Position numbers and translations under genes: made by a program. 64,000 bases of DNA from Apoda limacodes. Its lineage: Eukaryota > Arthropoda > Insecta > Lepidoptera > Limacodidae. Positions within the stretch are counted from its first letter, which is position 1. Every line of letters begins with the position of its first letter. Shown here one piece after another: positions 56,111 to 64,000 of this stretch. The notes under the pieces were generated by a model. The model saw nothing but the letters and a program-made list of their open reading frames with translations. It ran no database searches and was not told the DNA's origin. The DNA lies in NCBI GenBank assembly GCA_946406115.1, contig OX291544.1, positions 3,720,001 through 3,784,000 on the forward strand. Reading direction: 5' to 3'.

Positions 56111-57861
56111 ACCACGATCATTTATAAAAAAAACAGAAATCGATTTTTCTATAACGTTAAGATTTAAGCCGATGTTTGTAAATGTTTACTGACTTCACAA
56201 TAAAGTAGTAAAAAAGTGTATTTCGGAGTTTAGAACTTAGTGCAAATGTTTTTAATTATGTGTTTTCATATACACTGATTAGTGTCCTCGTTTGCAAAGT
56301 AAATGATACAATTTTTTCCTGTAGGAGTTTTCATTAACGATTATGTTTTGTAAATGCAAAATAAAAATAATGGAAAAGTAACTGAGACGTAGCGGTTTAC
56401 GTTCTATGGTCCAATATGACCACACCACAGAGGGCCTTGTTTGTGAAATAGAGAATTTAAAAAAAAGGAACAGTTAGTCATTCCATACCAGTGAGTGAGG
56501 GAGTAAGTACTATACAAGCATGTGCTGGCACCTGGGGAACTACCGAATGTCTGCTGGGATGTTAAAACCGGAAAAAATGTCTGCTGTGTTGATTATAGGC
56601 GTTCGATATTATACATAATAATATTATAAGTAAATTTCAGCTTTTATAAAAAATTGCAAGTTTCTTTTTGACATTTTCAAAAATGTCTGCCGTGACCTTG
56701 CAACCGGCCTAGCTGTCTGTCATTGTAAGTTTTCAATTAAAATAATAAATACCACCCAATTTCAACCTTTAAACTATGACATAACTTTACGTTAAATTTT
56801 AATATCTTTCACACCTGTGTGGTTATATAAGCACCCAAGTTGGGACTTACGAGTTTTCATTTCATGTACGGTAGGTACAAGAGAACAAATTAAGAAAATA
56901 TAAGGTTTTATAAAATACAGTAAGTCTGCCGACCACGGGCTCTCTAGCCAACTGTCGGTGTAAGCTCACCTCGCCATTCAATATTTCTTCAAAAGCAAAT
57001 CCCCTAGTCCTAGTTTTTCATAATATTTATAACATTTTGGTAAATAGGACTGTGCAATTTACATAAGCTTCATTGCCTTCTAAGGTTACATTGGATTTGT
57101 TCGCTAATTGAATTACCTGATTTTTATTTAAATTTGAGTAAAAAATCAGATTCTCACACAAAAGTTCTATTTTAAGATTTCTTAGTTTGCTAGAGAGAGT
57201 TTGTACATGTGTAACTATTGTAGGATTCAATTTGGGGCATTTAAAAATTTATTTATTTTATTATGAACATATCACGAACATCCAAAAAGTAGTCTCGCAG
57301 TTTTTATCATTTCCTTTGAAAATACATGGTTTAATTTTACCACATCCAAATTCCATACTTGTAATTGTACTTGGCTGTCTTAGCGTATTGTCGCCTACCC
57401 GCGAACATTTTATAGTGAAACTCTTAAGTTATTGCCCGCGCCAGTTCGCTCCAGGCGACAAACTGTTCCATATATATTTGTTCTGCACTAACATTTCGTT
57501 CTGCATATTATTCTGTTAGCTCTTTTGAATTATGAGCATTGTTCTTTTGGACAGTTTGTCGTTATTTAGCAGATTTCCTGAGATCCAACTTCAACTGTAG
57601 GTAAGTACGTAGTTACTTCTATTTAAAACACTTCTATGACACATTATTTATCAAATATTTTTACATTCAATATTAATTGTCACAGAACTTGCTGGTTTTT
57701 GTTAAATAGAAGTACTCTGCAACATGTGTGGTGGAGTCACTACCTTAAATCCTCCCAGGGAAGGAAGTTATTTATGTACTAGCAAATCACTCATATAATA
57801 TGTTTTACATCACACTTACTCCTAAGGCCTTAATTACTCCCAGGGGTTTTTTGCTTTGTAA
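56111..57861. other. 1.7 kb AT-rich sequence; possible TATA box at 56.83 kb
   Basis: GGTTATATAAGCACCCAAGT (56820) looks like a TATA box context, but no transcript or coding follows. Open frames at 57027-57230 and 57187-57519 have no recognisable motif. Confidence 0.35.
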
Positions 57862-58752
57862 ATTTTACTTTTTTCAAAGCAAAAAGCGTGTTTATAGAAG
57901 CTACGTTAGCTCTGCTGTGTATGCGATCAAGAAAATAAGACAATTGACCGATGTCGACACTGCAAAAATAGTATATTTTAGCTATTGCCATAGTTTAATG
58001 ACATATGGTATCATATTGTGGGGTAGCGCTGCTGATGTAAATACAATATTTTTGTTACAAAAAAGGGCAATTCGGGCTATTTATAAATTAGGATCTAGGA
58101 TATCTCTGAGGGATAGGTTTAGGGAAGTAAAAATTTTAACTTTAGTGTCGCAGTACATATATGAAAATATTTTATATGTACATAAAAATATCAATAGTTT
58201 CAGCAAGAAAAGTGACGTGCACAAAGTAAATACTAGAAGTAAAAATAAGCTGTTGGTGCATGATACACGTCTACACAAAATAAATAACTCTTTTATGGGG
58301 CAATGTATACACTTTTACAACAAAGTTCCCAATAAAATTCAAAATCTATCAATAAGTAAATTTAAATCTTTTATCAAGCAGGTACTTTGTAAAAAGGCAT
58401 ACTACAATATTTCAGACTATGTAAATGATAAACATCCTTGGGACTGATGATGCTCAATTACAGGATGCATAGGTAAACCAAATTAAAATGGAAATAACAT
58501 AAAATTGTACGACTAAAAATTTTTATTTAAAACATTAATTGTATTTTAGTTTATTTGTATTATTGATAGTGTTTTTAAAAGAGTAACTATCGAGTTTCTT
58601 GCCGGATTCTTCTCGGTAGAAATCAACAACATTGTGAACCGGCGGGAAGGTGGGAGGGTTCAAAAAATAATATTTTATAACTTTGACGATTCAAAAGTGA
58701 TTGTAAAATCCTTATTTGAATAAACCATTTTGACTTTGACTTTGACTTTGAC
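57862..58752 (+). pseudogene. Jockey-type LINE 3' end with 3' UTR, AATAAA and (TTTGAC)4 tail
   Basis: The open frame reads YVSSAVYAIKKIRQLTDVDT, LMTYGIILWGSAADVNTIF, LQKRAIRAIYKLGSRISLRD then YIYENILYVHKNINSF. It ends KFKSFIKQVLCKKAYYNISD with YVNDKHPWD and a stop at 58445. This is the C-terminal region after the RT of a common lepidopteran Jockey LINE, and unlike other relics here it is uninterrupted for about 190 codons. The 3' UTR contains GCCGGATTCTTCTCGGTAGA and GAATAAACCATTTTGACTTT, with AATAAA at 58719 and a tail of four TTTGAC units (58729-58752). The frame opens at 57800, but clear homology starts near 57885, so the copy is 5'-truncated. It is the youngest-looking LINE in the window. 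Confidence 0.92.
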
Positions 58753-58858
58753 GTTCGGTAATGACGCGCCTATTCTATCAAGTATGTAAAACATCTGCCT
58801 GTTCAAAATATGAACACACTACAAGCGAGCAATTACAAGTTTTAACTTCAGCCAAAAC
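58753..58858 (+). repeat. Copy 2 of the unnamed ~105-bp dispersed repeat
   Basis: GGTAATGACGCGCCTATTCT...AAAATATGAACACACTACAA and GCGAGCAATTACAAGTTTTA then ACTTCAGCC match 32.37-32.48 kb. It begins right at the end of the LINE tail. Confidence 0.75.
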
Positions 58859-58859
58859 T

Positions 58860-59005
58860 TGACTTGTTGTAGGTTGCACCTTGGGGAAGGACACAGGCTA
58901 CTTAAAAAACGTCAAGAATAAGACGGATACCTAGAGCTGCCATAGGAATCCCACGTCAATTACCGAACTGAACCCGGGCTTAACCGTGGGCAGAAGCTTG
59001 TGTAG
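58860..59005 (-). repeat. Family-B repeat fragment, reverse
   Basis: CCTTGGGGAAGGACACAGGC, then AAAAAACGTCAAGAATAAGA, AATCCCACGTCAATTACCGA and GGCTTAACCGTGGGCAGAAG occur in the reverse order of the family-B head (on the minus strand CTTCTGCCCACGGTTAAGCC). It is diverged. Confidence 0.5.
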
Positions 59006-59158
59006 GGGGAGAGGGGGCTGATTCGTACAGATTTTTCATTTTGTGTTTTGTAAGTCAAACAACAATTCCTGTACAATATCCATATCCAACTACTACTCAC
59101 AGATATTATTAAGAAACTATATAACACCTTCTTAAAATAACTAATGACTAGTTTTATA

Positions 59159-59212
59159 TTTCCAAAATTTGGATATTAGAAATTCGTTTCCTACGAAAAA
59201 AAAATTGAGGAG
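59159..59212 (+). repeat. Degraded arm of the 23.8-kb MITE family
   Basis: AAAATTTGGATATTAGAAAT then TCGTTTCCTACGAAAAAAAA and ATTGAGGA match the right arm of the MITE (ATTTGGATTTTAGAAATTTG, TTTTCTACGAAGAGAAAATT, GAGGA). The outer GCGCTAG end and the other arm are absent. Confidence 0.6.
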
Positions 59213-59843
59213 TGGGCTGTAAGAATTGTTTACATAAATGCAACCAAATCAGCTTAAGGGCCAAGCTGAATTGGAAGCTCCATTACAACATCAAAAAAGA
59301 CAAACAAACATATAACCTGAATTTCGTATTTATAAAATAGATATGTTTGTTGTGTTTATTTGTTTTTTTTTTTATAAAACCATATTTATAGCTTTGCTTG
59401 CCGGAATATTTCTCCCAGGCAGCGTCCGGCCTGTATCATCATTTTGATTAAAATTTACTGCAGTAGTGTATCCCGACAGAGGGCGCTCCTAACATTGTTA
59501 CTGCAATAAGGCACTTTGGTGATTAAATGGCTGGATATTGCGCACAACTAAATCATACCTTGCTTTGCTACATTTTACAAATTATGGGACGAGTGAGGCT
59601 GCATATATTTGTGTTCATTGTATTTATATGAGTATGTAAATCGATGTTCAATCATTTGAATATCTTACGCAAACCCCGAATTCATAACAAAGTTTCGCAG
59701 CTTGTATCTCAGAGCTATAGATGAAAGGATGACACGATGGGAGGAAATGATATAGGTACATTGATGTAAACAATTCTTAATGAGACATCATATACGCAAT
59801 ACAAGACAATTAATTTAGGCAATATTACCATAATTATTAATTT
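59213..59843. other. AT-rich spacer
   Basis: Nothing was recognised. Confidence 0.3.
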
Positions 59844-59900
59844 TTTTAAAAAACCTGCCAAGTGCGAGTTGGACTCTCACTCTGAGGGTTCCGTACCTAC
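59844..59900 (+). repeat. Family-A head fragment
   Basis: AAAAACCTGCCAAGTGCGAG then TTGGACTCTCACTCTGAGGG and TTCCGTACC match the first two blocks of family A. The copy breaks off before the 5S-derived segment. Confidence 0.7.
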
Positions 59901-59938
59901 CACTATTTAAGTAATTTACAAACAAAATCAGAAAGAAG

Positions 59939-59999
59939 TGTTCCGCAAAGCGGTCACTCATCCAAGTACTGGCCAAGCCCGACATCGTTGCTTAACTTT
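59939..59999 (-). pseudogene. 5S rRNA-derived fragment (pseudogene or SINE3-type head)
   Basis: On the minus strand AAGTTAAGCAACGATGTCGG then GCTTGGCCAGTACTTGGATG and AGTGACCGC is the internal control region of 5S rRNA. The A box is AAGTTAAGCAACG (59986-59998) and the C box GTACTTGGATGAGTGACC (59952-59969), one change from the usual GATGGGTGACC. The usual GCAAC-ATCGGGC spacing has one or two extra bases. The 5' half and the 3' end of 5S RNA are not recognisable, so this is no functional 5S gene. It could be a 5S pseudogene or the promoter head of a 5S-derived SINE. Confidence 0.85.
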
Positions 60000-60201
60000 A
60001 AATATCGTTTCTAACACACAAATGAGTTACTGGTTATATCCATAGCACAAGCTATGGTTAGTTTGGGACCAGACGGCGCTGTTTGTAATGTCCAAAAATA
60101 TTTTTTATTATTATTACATTGTGTCTTAAATATTTCTGCACAATATTAACGATATCTGGACTTGTTTTGTTTAGCATTTAGTTTTTTAAACGTAGTACCT
60201 T
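60000..60201. other. Spacer between 5S-derived fragment and family-A repeat
   Basis: It holds a short inverted pair CATAGC-ACAA-GCTATG (60041-60056) and an ATTATTATTA run at 60105. If the 5S part belongs to a SINE, its 5' side would lie here. Confidence 0.35.
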
Positions 60202-60682
60202 TTTAGGGTTCCGTACCCGAAGGGTCCGTCCGTCCGTCTGTCACCAGGCTGTATCTCATGAATCGTGATAGTTAGACAGTTGAAATTTTAACAGAAAATG
60301 TATTTCTGTTGCCGCTATAACAAAAAATAATAAAAAATAGTATAAAATAAATATTTAAAGGGGCTCCCATACAACAATCGTAATTTTTTTGCTCAATTTT
60401 AATCGATATTGATATCGGCAACAAGTAGACACTTCGCGCGTTCGGTTATTTAGTTAATGAGGTGCTTCATACGCCTCAACCCCATTAACGCGTGCGAGGG
60501 GTTAAAATATGCACAGAATATTTAGTTATATAGTCACTTTAAAAATCAATAATTAAATTAAAATAAAACAAATATTTAAGCGGGGCTCCCATAAAACAAA
60601 ATTGTTTTTTTTGCCATTTTTATAGATAATGGTACAGAACCCTTCGTGCGCGAGTCCGACTCACACTTGGCCTTTTTTTTAT
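60202..60682 (-). repeat. Complete family-A repeat, reverse orientation
   Basis: The left end TTTAGGGTTCCGTACCCGAA with GGGTCCGTCCGTCCGTCTGT is the tail. AGGCTGTATCTCATGAATCG and TGTTGCCGCTATAAC are the core. The right end GAACCCTTCGTGCGCGAGTC then CGACTCACACTTGGCC is the head in reverse. Block order is identical to 28.87-29.28 kb; about 65 bp extra lies in the middle (about 60440-60520, CATACGCCTCAACCCCATTA). It is non-coding. Confidence 0.85.
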
Positions 60683-62696
60683 TTTAGTCATTAATTTTGG
60701 AGTAGGTACACTTTAAAAATATCATCAGTACGTTATTTTAGTGTCTGCCAAAAATAAAATTTATGTCCAAAATATTTTAACATTAAAATGCTGAAAGCTT
60801 TACTGAATTTAATTAAGTTGGCCGACGACAGCAGAACTGTCACCATGCACCGAAACACAAAGGAGGTTAAATTTCTGGAGCAGGCAACTCCGCAAAGGCT
60901 ACTTTCAGAAAATTGTACAGACTGTCTAAACAATCTTTCACTGACCCACTAGCTTGGACCCGACGTATTTCTCATATGTGTATGTAGTACAAAATTATTC
61001 CTTTTGTAAAGAAGTAGACGAATTTATGCATAATTCAAAAAAGAAAAATATGGAAATAAAATTCTCTAATTTTATTGTTTACCTTTTGTTTAGAGAGCTA
61101 GAAATTTTGGTTTGGTTCTAGTACATTTCTAGTCTCTGGAAAATTTTGATAAAATTTTTGAAACAATTTCCAAAAAAAAACTTTAAACAAAGAATTCATT
61201 TTTGAAAATGAAACTGAATGTATCCTACATTTATAGGACTGGTTTCATATTGACTCACATAAAATTTTTCATTTGAATTTTTCTTGTCATACCGATTTGT
61301 AATCAAAGTCAAAGTCAAAGTCCTCATTATTTTGTTCTACGTATTTTTTTTTGTCATACATTAATAATTCTCTTATCGTGACTCATAATAACACATATTA
61401 CGAAAATGTTAACTTATAATGGCATTACTGAAATTGTATGTTTACTCATAATATTTTTTTCGAGAAAATTATAATTCCTATATTTGTTTTATATTACGAT
61501 TGGTACGAATATCATTCAAATTTATAAATTCGTGTTATTAATTTTGTATAATCGTATTTATTAATTGAAAGGAATTTTTTTACGTCTTTGCACTATGTCA
61601 TTTTTGTGCAAAAATGATTTTTATAAATGAAGATGCATCCTCTTTTACCTAAATGGAAGTTTGAAAAAAAAAATTTTGTAAGGAAGTTTTTATTTAAGGA
61701 AATTGGGTTGGCACGTATTAAACACACCTCTCTGTGGCTGCCCTCGGTAGACTTTTATTTTATTTTCAATAACTATTCTTTTCCGCCGATTTTTTTATTT
61801 AATTTGTGTATAAGGGGGTGTTACTCTATTGATTAATTTTTTTTTTACCCAAAAAAAAATTTGGTGCAGAGAAGTAAATATTTACCAATTAAAAATTTAA
61901 GAACCAATATCAGTATGCTTAAAAATATGTATAAACGATATTGCTTGAAATAGTTATCTTGAAAAACTATATGAACACAAAAATTAATAATAGAGATATT
62001 TATGTTGAACGGCATTATGAATATTAATTCGAAATGACGATCGTTACAAACCAAAATAATTATACATAATGATCATATGATGAAAAATTGTAGGAGATAC
62101 ATTTTCGGACTTCCAATAATCGAATTCGCAATTTTATATGAACTTTGGCGTCACCTGCTGGGTTTTCTAAAAAAAATGAAGGTTAACGTCAATACAAACC
62201 TCCGTCACAGAATTTTTACGCAAAGACAGTTAGGGTTGCCGATAACACTATGCTATTTATTACCAAAATTTTAAGGAAATTAATATTATAGGTAGTTACA
62301 AATAGGCCTGTAAAATAGATATTTTAAAATAATACCTGGGTACCTATATCTTCTTTAAAAATGTAGGCTAGGTATTATGTTATACTATAATAGCAATAGA
62401 GGAATCAAAATCAAGTGTGTCACGTATATAAATCTCAGGAAATAGTACTTGGTAGTACGTAACTAATAATAACTATATAGTAACTATGTAATGTCTGAAC
62501 ACATAGGCACTACAGGTGGTGCTTTTGACATTTTACAAATGAAATACGCACGACCTGTGCGCATGACTGCCTCATCGCAACGATGAACATATAACTGTTT
62601 GGCGCGAGTTAATCTTCTTTATATACCTCTAGATACTTTGCTTACGGTGTGTTTAAACTAAATCGGTTTATACATTTTTAAAATAATTTCCATCAT
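60683..62696. other. 2 kb AT-rich sequence; orphan (TCAAAG)n at 61.3 kb
   Basis: 61303-61322 is TCAAAGTCAAAGTCAAAGTC, the complement of the LINE tail unit TTTGAC. No LINE body follows on either side. Small open frames (60733-60933, 61627-61836) have no recognisable motif. Confidence 0.45.
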
Positions 62697-62750
62697 ACGG
62701 AACCCTAATTTAATGCGTGTACGACACGCACTTGGCCTTTTTATATAAGA
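62697..62750 (-). repeat. Very short family-A copy (head and tail fused)
   Basis: CGGAACCCTAATTTAATGCG then TGTACGACACGCACTTGGCC and TTTTTATA reads as the family-A tail/head boundary in reverse with the whole interior missing. GGAACCCT corresponds to the GGGTTCC block of the head. Confidence 0.55.
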
Positions 62751-63440
62751 TTTTATGAAAATCAAAACGTACAGGTTTTTGAACAGTGTGTGTAGACTTT
62801 TATCTATCCACCTATACCTACAATTTTAATTTGATTAGTAGTAGTATGCGTTCACCTAGTTCTTTCTATTGAAATACCTTTTACCACAAATTTTTTTTTG
62901 TGTTCATTACGACATACAGACATACATCAACGAGATACATATTATTACCCACCTCTAACGATTTATTGTCATTGAGAGCATTGTGTACATTGTGCGGTTG
63001 CAAAATAAACTATTATAATCTTTAAAATAATATTCTCTAGTTTTGTTACTACGTTGTACCATTAGTAGATTGCATGTTGCGTCACGGGCGAGCTGTCACA
63101 TATGCCAACGGATCTTTGCTGGGCTTTATACTGTCTCAATATGAATGGTGTCCAAATATTGGGACATGTTTACCGAAGATGATCGATGCATTATGTATTT
63201 CTTGTATGTTGTATTCATTCAAAATTGTTTTGTTTTTGAGCAACATTTTCTACCAACTTGACGGTTGTTTCTTAGCAAGAAAACTTCATTGGATTAAAAT
63301 TTTAGGTAACAAAACATTTGAGCAACAAAAAACTATTAACTGACAATGACACCTTTTTAAATACCTCTGTTAACTGCAGATAACTAAGAGTTACTTAAAA
63401 AAATTGTAGTTGTTCGATGTAAAATAGTATCCATCTAGGA
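62751..63440. other. AT-rich sequence
   Basis: An open frame at 63074-63343 (89 codons) has no recognised motif. Nothing else was seen. Confidence 0.35.
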
Positions 63441-63912
63441 CCAGGAACCTGATTCTCGCGCTGATAGAGATAATCTCGAATTCGAGATATGTTTAATTGA
63501 TTTACTCATGGCTTGTTAATCGCGGTAACTATTTTAAACTGTATTTGTTTTAAGAAAAAAAGGAGATTGAAAGCACTTATTGCCTCGCCAAATCAAAACT
63601 ATGCAGCCGTCATAGAATATCACTAATTCTGAATCCTTTTTATACCACTTTCCGTGTGACATCCCATCTGTACTGCTACCGACCACTCGATGCCGGCCGA
63701 CCTCTAGCGTACGACTTATGCTTAAAGGGAGATTCTAAGAATACGAAAAACTAGTTACAAACGATATCCGCCATGTTATTTCGACATATCTAGTTCGAAC
63801 TAGTTGATCTATCGACTAAAATTCTTACCGCGATTAACAAGCCATAAGTAAATCAATTAAAAATTTCTTGAATTTAAGATAATCTTTTTCAGCACGATGA
63901 TCAGGCCCCTGG
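63441..63912. mobile_element. 472-bp element with 88-bp imperfect terminal inverted repeats
   Basis: The left arm 63441-63528 and right arm 63825-63912 are colinear inverted copies of equal length. They share outermost CCAGG--CCTGAT, then GCTGA-A-AGAT-ATCT, TTAATTGATTTACT-ATGGC and TTGTTAATCGCGGTAA, the innermost 30 bases being almost perfect. The 296-bp interior is non-coding and has GC-richer parts (GATGCCGGCCGACCTCTAGC). I found no clear target duplication. It is likely a MITE or foldback element; a single inverted duplication cannot be excluded. Confidence 0.75.
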
Positions 63913-64000
63913 AAGTCAATTCTCACGCGTTCGAATTGATCACGTATTCAAAATAAAGTACGAATTCAAACTGTTCTCGAACGAAAATCAAGTTAAACTG
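63913..64000. other. Window end, AT-rich
   Basis: Nothing was recognised. Confidence 0.3.

Noticed and set aside
56820..56840. TATA-like GTTATATAAGCAC as a host promoter
   Set aside because: No downstream exon or initiator evidence; AT-rich DNA gives such matches often.
61627..61836. 69-codon plus-strand frame
   Set aside because: AT-rich chance frame rich in F, L, I and K.
63074..63343. 89-codon plus-strand frame
   Set aside because: No recognised motif or codon pattern; kept as unassigned intergenic sequence.

Overview
This window is from a eukaryotic nuclear genome, almost certainly an insect and most probably a lepidopteran (moth or butterfly). The evidence is strong A+T richness, no operon-like coding, and an interspersed-repeat flora that I associate with Lepidoptera: RTE- and Jockey/CR1-type LINE 3' ends, a LINE tail of TTTGAC units, a Dong/R4-like LINE beside TAA repeats, tRNA-headed SINE sequence, and many dispersed copies opening with AAACCGGCCAAGTGCGAGT or CTAGCTTTTGCCCGCGGCT. 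I found no intact host gene and no convincing host exon. Nearly all recognisable coding sequence is decayed transposon sequence with stops and frameshifts. The window is best read as intergenic or intronic sequence colonised repeatedly by mobile elements.

Layout. 1-9.7 kb: mostly featureless AT-rich DNA with a LINE 3' end (1.4 kb), two short tandem arrays (2.8 and 5.2 kb), the C-terminus of an unusual retroelement protein (3.9-4.25 kb), a complete family-A repeat (8.0 kb) and a repeat-borne gene relic (9.1-9.7 kb). 10.1-11.4 kb: a minus-strand hAT transposase relic split by a 467-bp foldback element. 13.1-18.5 kb: the densest block, with an RTE 3' end, a LINE 3' end, a Dong/R4-type LINE with RT and C-terminal endonuclease-like domains, then another LINE 3' end. 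19.0-19.9 kb: a PIF/Harbinger-like element with TTA target duplication. 21.1-22.2 kb: a second copy of the 13.7-kb LINE. 23.8 kb: a 266-bp MITE with 76-bp terminal repeats. 26.6-27.7 kb: a mariner relic. 28.6-32.5 kb: a MITE, a full family-A repeat, an RTE end and a SINE. 34.2 kb: a perfect 48-bp inverted repeat. 36.7-37.9 kb: a Tc1-like element with intact TIRs nested in a family-B repeat. 39.6 kb: an LTR-like promoter segment. 41.3-42.25 kb: a LINE RT relic. 44.7-45.2 kb: a pogo/Tigger-like relic. 47.8-48.1 kb: a Crypton-like tyrosine recombinase relic. 49.4-50.0 kb: two converging retroelement ends. 52.5 kb: a family-B repeat with a palindromic internal junction. 55.6-59 kb: Jockey LINE pieces, one with its tail. 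59.9 kb: a 5S rRNA-derived fragment. 60.2 kb: a full reverse family-A copy. 63.4-63.9 kb: a 472-bp element with 88-bp terminal inverted repeats.

No gene set acts together here. The relations are stratigraphic: several elements lie inside or against others, giving a relative order of insertion. GC-rich pockets at about 12.0, 12.65, 31.3, 42.5, 46.0 and 53.1 kb stand out from the AT background and are the best places to look for host regulatory or conserved non-coding sequence. All family names rest on reading translated fragments and termini by eye. No alignment or database search was run.
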